The notes below the pieces were generated by a model that worked only from the letters and a program-made list of their open reading frames with translations, did not search any database and was not told where the DNA came from. A stretch of 64,000 bases of DNA from Streptomyces sp. ISL-87 (lineage in GTDB: Bacteria; Actinomycetota; Actinomycetes; Streptomycetales; Streptomycetaceae), in NCBI RefSeq assembly GCF_018614095.1, contig NZ_JAGGOY010000061.1, positions 18,506 through 82,505 of the forward strand. The letters are read 5' to 3'. Each line of letters starts with the position of its first letter. Within the stretch, counting starts at the first letter, position 1. A program made the position numbers and the translations under genes. Shown piece by piece: positions 8,899 through 16,668 of this stretch.

Positions 8899-9097
8899 TT
8901 GACCATTCGCGTGATCATCGTCGACAACCAGGCCATGGTGCGGGCGGGGTTGGCCGCACTGCTGTCGGCGCAGGCCGACATCGACGTGGTGGGCGAGGCG
9001 CCCGACGGGCGGGAGGGGGTGCGGGTCTCCCGCACCATGCACCCCGATGTCGTGCTGGCGCCCTCGGCTCGGCGTCTCGTGGGGCGAGGGGCGGATC
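8899..9097 (+). pseudogene. Truncated NarL-type response regulator
   Basis: Starts like a normal two-component regulator (TTG start after GAGGAGG; TIRVIIVDNQAMVRAG, HPDVVL) but the sequence that should follow (the phospho-Asp, MDxRMP) is missing. After DVVL it reads APSARRLV, which resembles a later receiver/linker segment (LAPSVTRRL), suggesting an internal deletion. It then enters unrelated sequence and the whole HTH output domain is absent. The right part is occupied by an acyltransferase remnant in another frame. It is non-functional as a regulator. The second Asp of the usual DD pair is Asn here. Confidence 0.7.
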
Positions 9098-9637
9098 GGG
9101 CGGCGCGGGGCCCGGCTGCTTCTGGTGGGCGGGGCCGTGCTGTTCGCGGCGCTGCTGATGGTCTTCCACTACCCGGCGTCGATGGTCGGCGTACCGGGCG
9201 AGGTGCGGACCAACTCGCACCCGCCGTCGCTGCTGGTGCTCGCGCTGGCCTCGGCGCAGTCAGGGGCCGCGATGCTGCTGCGGGAGCGGCTGGCGCGGCG
9301 GCTGGCCCGGCCCGCGCTGTGGGCCCCGGTGGTCGTGATCAACCTGTGTGCGATGACGATCCTGTGCTGGCACCAGACGGCCATGCTGGCGGCGGCCGTT
9401 CCCGGCTCCTTCGTGGGCGAGCTGACGGGTCTGACGACGGCGCCGGACAGCCTGGGCTGGATCGCGGCGCGGCTGGCGTGGATGCCGGTGTTCGCGGCGC
9501 TGCTGGTGCTCATCGCCCGGTACGCGCGCCGGTTCGAGCAGCCGTGGACCAGGGCCACGGCGGTACGCCGGACCGCGGCGGGGCTACTGGCCGCGGGGTT
9601 CGCGGGGTTCGCGGGGTTCGCGCTGGGGCTGGCGTGA
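9062..9637 (+). pseudogene. 3' fragment of an acyltransferase-3 family membrane protein
   Basis: About 190 residues matching the C-terminal half of acyltransferase-3 membrane enzymes: LLLVGGAVLFAALLMVFHYP, the NSHPPSLLVLALASAQSG segment, AMTILCWHQTAML, and a final helix before RYARRFEQPW. The N-terminal half with the catalytic His is absent, and the fragment abuts the response-regulator remnant, so a deletion apparently fused the two genes. A possible start at GTG 9047 lies in the wrong remnant. The end carries a triple GFA repeat from a 9-bp DNA repeat. Confidence 0.68.
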
Positions 9638-9649
9638 GGCCTGTCGGCG

Positions 9650-10072
9650 TCAGGCGATCGAGGCCGCGACGATGGCGGCCACGGCGAGGTTGCAGGAGGC
9701 CGAGACCCAGACCGCCGGGTGGGGCTCCGGGTCGACCACTATGGCGCCCAGCCGGCCCGGGGTCACCCAGTCCAGCACGAGGAAGGCCACCGCCATCAGC
9801 AGCAGACCGAGCAGGCCGAAGGCCGCGGTGGAGAGCAGGCCCTTGCCGAAGTCGTCGTACGTCGTCCAGATCGAGGTGAACACGATGCCGCCGATGCCGA
9901 GCAGCGCGGAGCTGAGCAGGATGGCGGCATTGCGGTTGCGGTCCTCCCAGATCTGCTTCGGGAGCTTCCCGGGCGTCAGCACGTCCACGAGGACGATGCC
10001 GAGGATCAGCAGCACCAGGCCGATCGCGCCGAACGCGCTGGTGCGGCCGAGTCCGTTGATGATGTCGCTCAT
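9650..10072 (-). CDS. DUF350 family membrane protein
   Basis: 140 aa, four predicted membrane helices (GAIGLVLLILGIVLVDVLTP; NAAILLSSALLGIGGIVF; LLSTAAFGLLGLLLMAVAFL; ASCNLAVAAIVAASIA), with the conserved LTPGKL and WVTPGRL turns that mark the two DUF350 repeats. The role is not established; the family often sits near stress or polyamine-related genes. It is a single gene convergent with the acyltransferase remnant and divergent from the GNAT/ATP-grasp gene. Confidence 0.82.
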   Translation of the reverse strand: MSDIINGLGRTSAFGAIGLVLLILGIVLVDVLTPGKLPKQIWEDRNRNAAILLSSALLGIGGIVFTSIWTTYDDFGKGLLSTAAFGLLGLLLMAVAFLVLDWVTPGRLGAIVVDPEPHPAVWVSASCNLAVAAIVAASIA

Positions 10073-10173
10073 GGGGAAGCCTGTCTTCGCGAGATGGGAC
10101 GTACGGGAGTTGCCGTCGGGGGCTGGCCGAATCTATCGCACGGCCTTGCGACGGACCATGGGGAGGTCAGTAC

Positions 10174-12018
10174 ATGGCAAAGGTCAGGGCGGCGCGGAGT
10201 GATGAGGCGGAGGCGCTGACCGGGCTGGTGATGCGGTCCAAGGCGTACTGGGGGTACAGCCCGGAGTTCCTGGCCGCCTGCGTGCCCGAGTTGCGGATCC
10301 GCGGCTCGGACGTCGCGGCCCGCCGGATCGTAGTGGCCGAAAACGGGCGCGGGGTGGTGACGGGAGTCGCCTCCCTGGAGGGGCACGCGCCGGAGGGCGA
10401 GCTGGGGCTGATGTTCGTGGAACCGGCGGCGATCGGGCAGGGAGTGGGGCGGCTGCTGTACCGGGACGTGCTGCGCCGGGCCGCCGCACTGGGCATGCGC
10501 CGGCTGCGCATCGACGCCGATCCGCACGCGGCGGGCTTCTACCGGGAGATGGGCGCGCGGGAGATGGGCGCGTCGGCTCCGGCCGAGGGCACCGGAAGCG
10601 GCCTGGTGCGGTTCGAGGTGGCGCCCGCCCCGCTCGCCGGCTGGGCGCGGGCCTGGACCGGTGGCCGTCCGGCCGTGCACGTGGGCAATGTCGCCGAGTT
10701 CAATGCCCAGTTCGGCGATGCCTCCCTGGACCGGGAGCAGCGGGCGGCGCACCACTACGCCTGCCTGGCCGCCTTCTACAGCCCGGAGCCCGCTGCCCTG
10801 GTGCTGCCGCGGGCGGTGCCGCCGGGCTGGATCGAGCTGGTGTGCCGACAGCTGGGGTGGGCGGGGGTGGAGGTCTACGACGGCCTGGTGGAGGGCGGCG
10901 GTCCCGGGCTGTCGGACGCGGTCCGGGCCCGGCCTGCCCTGGCCGCTCGGCTCACCGTGCCCGGGCTGCCCCTCGTGGCGTGGGGGCGGACGGCGCCGTT
11001 CGCACGGCTTCAGGGCCGGCCGTGGCGGGCGCGCGCACTGCGGTACGAGTCCAAGTCCGCGGCGCACACCATGTTCGCCAGGATCCTCTCGACCGGTGAC
11101 CACCCCGGGATCACGCTCCCCGCACAGTGGCGGGCCGGCACCAGGCGGGCAGCCGTGCGCCTGGTTTCCGCGCGGGCGAAGGCCGGCGAGAGCACTGTTC
11201 TGAAATCGGAGCACGGTGTCGGAGGTTCGGGCACCACCGTGCTGACGCCCGCCGGGGTCCGCGCGGCCGGCGGCGCCCGGGCCGTGCTGCGGCGGCTGCC
11301 GCGCGGGCCGCTGCTGGTGGAGGAGTACGTCCACGGCCCGGCGGAGGGCGAGGGCGGGGGCGGGGGCGGGCCCCGGGATCTGACGTACGACGGGTTCGTG
11401 GACGAGGCGGCCCGGGTGCACGAGGTCGGCGGGGCGGTGATGGATGTGGAGGGCGTCGGGTACCGCGGGGCCACCGTGGGGCCCGGGGTGGTGCCCGCCT
11501 GGGCGGAAAAGGGGCTGCTCGGCTTCGGCGAGGCGGTGGGCCGGGAGCTGGCGGCCGCCGGCTACCGGGGCTGGTTCGACGTGGACTTCGTCGCCGACGG
11601 CGCGGGGCGGCTCGCGCCGACCGAGACGAACCTGCGCCTGACCGGGCCGTCGATCGCCTTCATGGTGGCGGCCCGGCTCGACGCGCTGCGGGGCGCGGGG
11701 CACTTCGTACGGATCGCCGACCGGGTGGAGCTGGGGGCGCGCCTGCCCGACGCCCAGCTGGCAGAGCTGTGCACGGCCATGACCCGGGGCTGCGCCGAGT
11801 TCGGGGCGGTGTTCGTCCCGGCGATCCCGACCGGGGCCTTCGAACCCGCGCCCTGGCTGGGCGTACTGGTGGCCGCGCACAGCAGGGAGGCGCTGGACGC
11901 GGCCGAGGCGCTGGTTCGGGCGGAGGCGCTCGGGGTGGGGGCGGCGTTCGGCCCCCTGGAGCGCGGTCAGTCGTCGAAGTCGAAGGCGGAGGCGGAGGCC
12001 GGTGCTTGGGAGACGTAG
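10174..12018 (+). CDS. GNAT acetyltransferase fused to an ATP-grasp-like ligase
   Basis: 614-aa two-domain protein. Residues 1-150 are a GNAT domain (LGLMFVEPAAIGQGVGRLLY acetyl-CoA loop, then LRIDADPHAAGFYREMG). After a linker, residues 290-540 look like ATP-grasp: a nucleotide-binding Lys/Gly loop in TVLKSEHGVGGSGTTVL, LLVEEYV, and the metal-binding WFDVDFVADGAGRLAPTETN with Glu and Asn. ATP-grasp enzymes ligate a carboxylate to an amine. The fused acetyltransferase could modify the same product. Its 3' end overlaps a convergent adenylation-like gene by 52 bp, which hints at a functional pair. Substrates are unknown. The Ser/Lys/Glu-rich C-terminal tail is in the overlap. Confidence 0.72.
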   Translation: MAKVRAARSDEAEALTGLVMRSKAYWGYSPEFLAACVPELRIRGSDVAARRIVVAENGRGVVTGVASLEGHAPEGELGLMFVEPAAIGQGVGRLLYRDVLRRAAALGMRRLRIDADPHAAGFYREMGAREMGASAPAEGTGSGLVRFEVAPAPLAGWARAWTGGRPAVHVGNVAEFNAQFGDASLDREQRAAHHYACLAAFYSPEPAALVLPRAVPPGWIELVCRQLGWAGVEVYDGLVEGGGPGLSDAVRARPALAARLTVPGLPLVAWGRTAPFARLQGRPWRARALRYESKSAAHTMFARILSTGDHPGITLPAQWRAGTRRAAVRLVSARAKAGESTVLKSEHGVGGSGTTVLTPAGVRAAGGARAVLRRLPRGPLLVEEYVHGPAEGEGGGGGGPRDLTYDGFVDEAARVHEVGGAVMDVEGVGYRGATVGPGVVPAWAEKGLLGFGEAVGRELAAAGYRGWFDVDFVADGAGRLAPTETNLRLTGPSIAFMVAARLDALRGAGHFVRIADRVELGARLPDAQLAELCTAMTRGCAEFGAVFVPAIPTGAFEPAPWLGVLVAAHSREALDAAEALVRAEALGVGAAFGPLERGQSSKSKAEAEAGAWET

Positions 12019-14045
12019 AACGCCACGATGCCTGCCGCGATCATCAGGGGGATGTTGAAGGCGTAGACGAGCGCGGCCTGGCGCGGCCAGTCCTGCTTGG
12101 CGGCGAGCCGGTAGAAGTTGTCCTGGGGCCACCAGGCGACGAGCAGGTAGACCACCGCCAGGTGCGCGGCAGTTGTGAGGGCGCGGCCGCGGCCCTGGCG
12201 CCGCATCATGGGGCGCCCGCCCAGCAGGAACAGCAGCCCGGTGGCGAAGGCCGCGCCTTCGAACAGGTAGAGGACGAAGAAGAGGAACGCCCAGGGGCTG
12301 GGCACACCGGTGAGGTCGGTCGATCCGGGCCAGATGCCTTTCGCGAGCACAAGGAGGACCAGGCCGGCGAAGGCCAGTACGAGGGCCGCGCAGCCGCCCA
12401 CCCACGCGTCGGCGAGCCCGCCGCCGGCCGAGGGCGCGTACTTGGCGGCGCGGACGGCCTGCGCGTCCGGCTTCCCGAGGAGTGTGGGCTGCGGCAGGGC
12501 GGTGCGGTTCTCCTGCCCGGCCCGGTTGCGCGGCAGGGTGCGCAACCGGATCACGGCGCGCGGGGTCTCCTCGAAGAGGAGTCTTCCTGCCAGGTGGTCG
12601 CGGAGTTTTTCGATGTCCGGCAGGTCCGCGCCCGGGGGCCAGGCCGGTGCGTCGGGCGGCGGGGCGAGGTAGGCGACGAGCCGTCCCGGACGCACGCTGC
12701 CGCCGCGGCCGCCTCCGCCTTGGACCTCGGCCACGATCACGGAGCCGACGTCCTGATGGCCGCGGATGACGGATTCCAGGCGGTGCGGGTCGAGGCGTTG
12801 GCCGTCGAGGGTGATCCGGTCCCGGATCCGGCCGCCGAACTCCAGCAGTCCGTCGGGGCGGAGTCCGGCGAGGTCGCCGGTGGGGATCGGGTCGCCGCCG
12901 TCGGGCGGGGTGAGGCGTATCTCCCCGTCGCGGAGGTCCACCCGGCAGCCGGGGAACGGGGTGCCGAGCAGTGAGAGTTGCTCGGGGTCGTCCAAGGGGC
13001 CGGGCAGCTGGGGCAGCTCGAACCAGGTGCCGGTGCCCGCGGCCTCGGTGGGACCGTAGACGTTGAGCAGCCGGGCGCCGGGCCGCAGCCGGGCCTGGAG
13101 GGCGGCCTGTTCGTCGAGGAAGAGCCGGTCTCCGGTGACGGTGACCATGCGCAACGACCTCAACGCCGAATCGGCTTGGCCCAGGGCGCTCGGGCGGGAG
13201 GCGTTCGGGCGGGAGGCGTTCGGGCGGGGCGCCTGCGCGTGCGGCGCGGTGTCGTCGCGTATGAGCAGCCGGGCCGCTCCGGCCGGGTCGGTGTGGACCA
13301 CGGTGACCTGCTCGTCCTCGACGGCGCGGCGGATCGCGCGGGGCGTCCAGGGTGAGCGCTCGGGAACGGCGAGCGCGGCGCCGGAGCACAGGGCCCGGGT
13401 CCAGCCGGCGGCGAAGCCGGTGACGTCCGGCCCCGCGGTGATCAGGTGCCGGTCCTCGGGGGTCAGCCGGGCCACTTCGGCCCAGGCATCATGGGCGGCG
13501 AGCAGGCGCTGCCGGCTGACGGGAACGGGGCGGGGTTCGGCTCCGCCGGTGAACAGGACCGCGGCGGTGGGCCCGGGCACGGTTCCGGCCGGCGGTGTGG
13601 TGGGCCGTGCGGCGATCTCGGCGGCTTCCGCGCCGAGGCGGATCGCCCGCAGGCCGCTGCCGTCGTCGAGCCGGGCGTGCCCGGCGGCATGCGTGAGCAG
13701 CACGTAGGGCGATATCCGGGCGAGCTGCCGACGCCCGGTGCCGGGGGCCTCGACGTCGATGACCGCGTAGGCTCCGCCGGCCTTCAGGGCGGCGAGAAGG
13801 GCGATGACGATTTCGGTCTGCCGGGCGGTGCCGATGGCCACCAGGCCGCCGGCCGGCAGTCCGGCGTCGATCAGATGACGGGCCAGCTGGTTGGCGCGCG
13901 CGTCGAGCTGCCCGTAGGTGAGACTGTCCGGGCCGGCGATGACCGCGCGCGCCTCGGGAGTGTCCCGGGCGCACTGTTCGAAGCGGTGCAGGACGGTGTC
14001 GGCGGTCAGCCGACCGGTGTGAGCGGACTCTGATCCCTGCGTCAT
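11967..14045 (-). CDS. Degenerate adenylation (AMP-binding) domain fused to a membrane domain
   Basis: 692 aa. Residues 1-520 follow the amino-acid-adenylation fold: LTYGQLDARANQLARHL, LLNVYGPTEAAGTGTWFEL (A5) and PTGDLAGLRPDGLLEFGGRI (A7/A8). Two catalytic motifs are altered: A3, normally TSGSTGxPKG, is FTGGAEPRPVPV, and A10, normally NGKxDR, is AGQENR, so both expected lysines are missing. The C-terminal 170 residues hold four membrane helices. No carrier or condensation domain is attached. It may bind acyl or amino-acyl ligands without activating them, or use unusual chemistry. The ATG start is chosen from the MTQGSESAHTG context; no good Shine-Dalgarno. It overlaps the convergent ATP-grasp gene. 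Confidence 0.7.
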   Translation of the reverse strand: MTQGSESAHTGRLTADTVLHRFEQCARDTPEARAVIAGPDSLTYGQLDARANQLARHLIDAGLPAGGLVAIGTARQTEIVIALLAALKAGGAYAVIDVEAPGTGRRQLARISPYVLLTHAAGHARLDDGSGLRAIRLGAEAAEIAARPTTPPAGTVPGPTAAVLFTGGAEPRPVPVSRQRLLAAHDAWAEVARLTPEDRHLITAGPDVTGFAAGWTRALCSGAALAVPERSPWTPRAIRRAVEDEQVTVVHTDPAGAARLLIRDDTAPHAQAPRPNASRPNASRPSALGQADSALRSLRMVTVTGDRLFLDEQAALQARLRPGARLLNVYGPTEAAGTGTWFELPQLPGPLDDPEQLSLLGTPFPGCRVDLRDGEIRLTPPDGGDPIPTGDLAGLRPDGLLEFGGRIRDRITLDGQRLDPHRLESVIRGHQDVGSVIVAEVQGGGGRGGSVRPGRLVAYLAPPPDAPAWPPGADLPDIEKLRDHLAGRLLFEETPRAVIRLRTLPRNRAGQENRTALPQPTLLGKPDAQAVRAAKYAPSAGGGLADAWVGGCAALVLAFAGLVLLVLAKGIWPGSTDLTGVPSPWAFLFFVLYLFEGAAFATGLLFLLGGRPMMRRQGRGRALTTAAHLAVVYLLVAWWPQDNFYRLAAKQDWPRQAALVYAFNIPLMIAAGIVAFYVSQAPASASAFDFDD

Positions 14046-14169
14046 GTCCCGATGATGCCACCGCGCACTGACAGCGGAGGAGGTGCGCGAATTTCCCTGC
14101 GATGTCCCTCCGATATGCCTCTGACGGGCGGGAGTTGGGGAAGGGAGCGGGCGGATCGGACCGAAAACA

Positions 14170-14200
14170 TTGACCTCAAGCTTGCTTGAGGTCATACCGT
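14170..14200 (+). promoter_or_regulatory. SoxR box within a MerR-type promoter
   Basis: TTGACC (-35, 14170-14175) and TACCGT (-10, 14195-14200) are 19 bp apart. The spacer holds CCTCAAGCTTGCTTGAGG (14174-14191), an 18-bp dyad nearly identical to the enterobacterial SoxR site (CCTCAAGTTAACTTGAGG). Overlong 19-bp spacers are typical of promoters activated by MerR-family factors. The downstream ATG lies 7 nt after the -10, so the transcript is predicted to be leaderless. Confidence 0.8.
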
Positions 14201-14207
14201 TCGGGTC

Positions 14208-16109
14208 ATGGACATGGAAGTCACCGCTTGGACATCGCTGCACAGCGCGATGAACGCCCAGCAGGACCGGCGCCCGCTCTCCCGGGCGAGCCTGCGCCGG
14301 GTCGCCGCCTTCGCCCGCCCGCATCGCCGCGGGCTCACCTTCTTCCTGCTGCTCAGCGTGGTCACGGCGCTGCTCGCGGTGGCCACCCCGGTGCTCGCAA
14401 GCCGGGTCGTCACGGCGATCGTCGACGGCCGGGACTCCGGCACGGTCACCCGGCTCGCCCTCCTCATCGCCCTGATCGCGGTCGCCGAGGCGGGGCTCGG
14501 CCTGCTGACCCGCAGACTGTCGGCCACCCTCGGCGAGGGGCTGATCCTGGATCTGCGGACCGCGGTCTTCGACCACGTGCAGCGGATGCCGGTGGCGTTC
14601 TTCACCCGGACCCGGACCGGGGCGCTGGTCAGCCGGCTCAACAATGACGTGATCGGCGCCCAGCGGGCCTTCAGCAACACCCTCTCCGGGGTCGTCGCCA
14701 ACACCGTCACCCTGCTGCTGACGCTGGTCGTCATGCTGAGCATCTCCTGGCAGATCACCCTGCTCGCGCTGGTGCTGCTGCCCGTGTTCGTGCTGCCGGC
14801 CCGCCGGATGGGGGCCAGGATGGCGGCCATGCAGCGGGAGGCCTCCACCCTGAACGCCGCGATGGGCACGCAGATGACCGAACGGTTCTCCGCCCCCGGC
14901 GCCACCCTGGTCAAGCTGTTCGGGCGGCCCGCCGACGAGTCCGCCGAGTTCGCGGCCCGGGCGGCGCGGGTACGGGACATCGGGATCCGTACCGCGATGG
15001 CCCAGTCGGCCTTCATCACCGCCCTCACCCTGGTCTCCGCCCTCGCCCTCGCGCTCGTCTACGGGCTCGGCGGGTACTACGCCCTGCGCGGGACCCTGGA
15101 CGCCGGGGCCGTCGTGGCCCTGGCTCTTCTGCTGACCCGGCTGTACGCCCCGCTCACCGCGCTCGCGGGCGCCCGCGTCGAGGTGATGAGCGCCCTGGTG
15201 AGCTTCGAACGGGTCTTCGAGATCCTCGACCTGAAGCCGCTGATCGCCCAGAAGCCGGACGCCCGCCGGGTGCCGGACGGCCCGGTGGCGGTGGAATTCG
15301 ACGGGGTCTCCTTCGGCTACCCCTCCCCCGACAAGGTCTCGCTGGCCTCACTGGAGGAGGTCGCCACCCTCGACGCCCGCGGCGGTACGCAGGTACTGCA
15401 CGAGGTCTCCTTCCGTGCCGAGCCCGGCCAGATGATCGCGCTGGTCGGCTCCTCGGGCGCCGGCAAGTCCACCATCGCGCAGCTGCTGCCCCGGCTGTAC
15501 GACGCCGACGAGGGCGCCGTCCGCCTGGGCGGCGTCGACGTGCGGGACCTGACGGCCGACTCGATCCGCGAGACGCTGGGCATGGTCACCCAGGACGGCC
15601 ACCTGTTCCACGAGTCGGTACGGGCCAACCTGCTGCTGGCCCGGCCGGAGGCGAGCGAGGCCGACATCTGGGAGGCTCTGCGCCGCTCCCGCCTGGACGG
15701 CCTGGTGGCCTCCCTGCCGGACGGTCTGGACACGGTCGTCGGCGAACGCGGCTACCGGCTGTCGGGCGGGGAGCGCCAGCGCCTGACCATTGCCCGCCTG
15801 CTGCTGGCCCGGCAGCGGGTGGTGATCCTCGACGAGGCCACCGCCCACTTGGACTCCACCTCGGAGGCCGCGGTGCAGGAGGCCCTGGGCGAGGCGCTGG
15901 CGGGCCGGACGGCCGTGGTGATCGCGCACCGGCTGTCGACCGTCCAGGCGGCCGATCTGATCCTGGTGGTCGAGGACGGCCGGATCGTGGAACGCGGCAC
16001 GCACACCGAGCTGCTGGCCGCGAGCGGGCGGTACGAGGAGCTGTACCGGACCCAGTTCGCGGCGGCCGACAGTGCGCCGGGCGGCGCGGTACCGGCCCCG
16101 GGAGCATGA
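14208..16109 (+). CDS. ABC exporter (fused permease-ATPase), SoxR-controlled
   Basis: 633-aa half-transporter with an N-terminal six-helix membrane domain (helices near FFLLLSVVTALLAVATPVL, VTRLALLIALIAVAEAG, LLLTLVVMLSISWQITLLAL) and a C-terminal ATPase: Walker A GSSGAGKST, signature LSGGERQR, Walker B VVILDEA, H-loop AHRLSTV. It works as a dimer exporting a small molecule, probably redox-active, because SoxR senses redox-cycling compounds. In S. coelicolor one SoxR target (SCO7008) is an ABC transporter, consistent with this gene. No Shine-Dalgarno precedes the ATG, in keeping with a leaderless start. A VOC gene follows 49 bp downstream and may be co-transcribed. soxR itself is not in the window. 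Confidence 0.9.
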   Translation: MDMEVTAWTSLHSAMNAQQDRRPLSRASLRRVAAFARPHRRGLTFFLLLSVVTALLAVATPVLASRVVTAIVDGRDSGTVTRLALLIALIAVAEAGLGLLTRRLSATLGEGLILDLRTAVFDHVQRMPVAFFTRTRTGALVSRLNNDVIGAQRAFSNTLSGVVANTVTLLLTLVVMLSISWQITLLALVLLPVFVLPARRMGARMAAMQREASTLNAAMGTQMTERFSAPGATLVKLFGRPADESAEFAARAARVRDIGIRTAMAQSAFITALTLVSALALALVYGLGGYYALRGTLDAGAVVALALLLTRLYAPLTALAGARVEVMSALVSFERVFEILDLKPLIAQKPDARRVPDGPVAVEFDGVSFGYPSPDKVSLASLEEVATLDARGGTQVLHEVSFRAEPGQMIALVGSSGAGKSTIAQLLPRLYDADEGAVRLGGVDVRDLTADSIRETLGMVTQDGHLFHESVRANLLLARPEASEADIWEALRRSRLDGLVASLPDGLDTVVGERGYRLSGGERQRLTIARLLLARQRVVILDEATAHLDSTSEAAVQEALGEALAGRTAVVIAHRLSTVQAADLILVVEDGRIVERGTHTELLAASGRYEELYRTQFAAADSAPGGAVPAPGA

Positions 16110-16158
16110 TGGCCGACGGGCCCCGGTCCCGCGGCCCCTGCCGATCCTGGAGCATGCG

Positions 16159-16536
16159 ATGGACATCAAGCTGGAGCTGGTCGCCGTCCCGGTGACCGAT
16201 GTCGACCGGGCCAAGGCCTTCTACGAGAAGGTCGGCTTCAACGCCGATCACGACGTCACCGTGAGCGAGGAGGTCCGCTTCGTGCAGCTGACCCCGCCGG
16301 GATCGGCCTGCTCGATCGCCCTGGGCAAGGGGCTCACCCGGATGGCACCCGGCTCCCTGGACAACATGCAGGTGGTGGTCACCGACATCGAGGAGGCCTA
16401 CGAGGACCTCAGGGGGCGGGGCATCGAGGTGACCGAGATCCAGGACATGCCGTGGGGGTCGTTCGTCTACTTCTCGGACCCGGACGGCAACGGCTGGGCC
16501 GTCCAGCAGACGAAGCCGCGCACGGCCGCCGGCTGA
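16159..16536 (+). CDS. VOC (glyoxalase/bleomycin-resistance) family protein
   Basis: 125 aa with the two beta-alpha-beta-beta-beta modules of the vicinal-oxygen-chelate fold: VAVPVTDVDRAKAFYEKVGF at the start and SFVYFSDPDGNGWAVQQ at the end. GGAG precedes the chosen ATG. Such proteins are dioxygenase- or glyoxalase-like enzymes or drug-binding proteins. Following a SoxR-controlled exporter it might help detoxify a redox compound, but this is inference from position only. Confidence 0.85.
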   Translation: MDIKLELVAVPVTDVDRAKAFYEKVGFNADHDVTVSEEVRFVQLTPPGSACSIALGKGLTRMAPGSLDNMQVVVTDIEEAYEDLRGRGIEVTEIQDMPWGSFVYFSDPDGNGWAVQQTKPRTAAG

Positions 16537-16544
16537 ATCCGCCG

Positions 16545-16586
16545 GCGCCGTCGGTACGGGGACACGTGCACCCGTACCGACGGCGC
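16545..16586. terminator. Hairpin terminator, 16-bp perfect stem
   Basis: GCGCCGTCGGTACGGG (16545-16560) pairs with CCCGTACCGACGGCGC (16571-16586) around a 10-nt loop, just after the VOC stop and between convergent transcripts. It probably terminates both directions. No U-tract. Confidence 0.75.
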
Positions 16587-16587
16587 G

Positions 16588-16653
16588 ACCTGACCTGACC
16601 TGACCGGCCCGGCCCGGCCCGGCCCGGTCAGGTCAGGTCAGGTCAGGTCAGGT
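16588..16653. repeat. Second hairpin built from CTGAC/GTCAG pentanucleotide repeats
   Basis: Three copies of CTGAC on the left and five of GTCAG on the right flank a run of GGCCC repeats. ACCTGACCTGACCTGACCGG (16588-16607) pairs perfectly with the bases at 16624-16643. Directly adjacent to the first hairpin, before the AAA gene stop; it likely acts as a reverse-direction terminator. The repeat number may vary among strains. Confidence 0.65.
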
Positions 16654-16668
16654 TCGTCCGGTCCGGGC

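Noticed and set aside
10069-13389. 1106-codon leftward frame antisense to the ATP-grasp gene
   Set aside because: Composition is that of a shadow frame (Arg/Pro/His-rich), while both sense genes show domain motifs.
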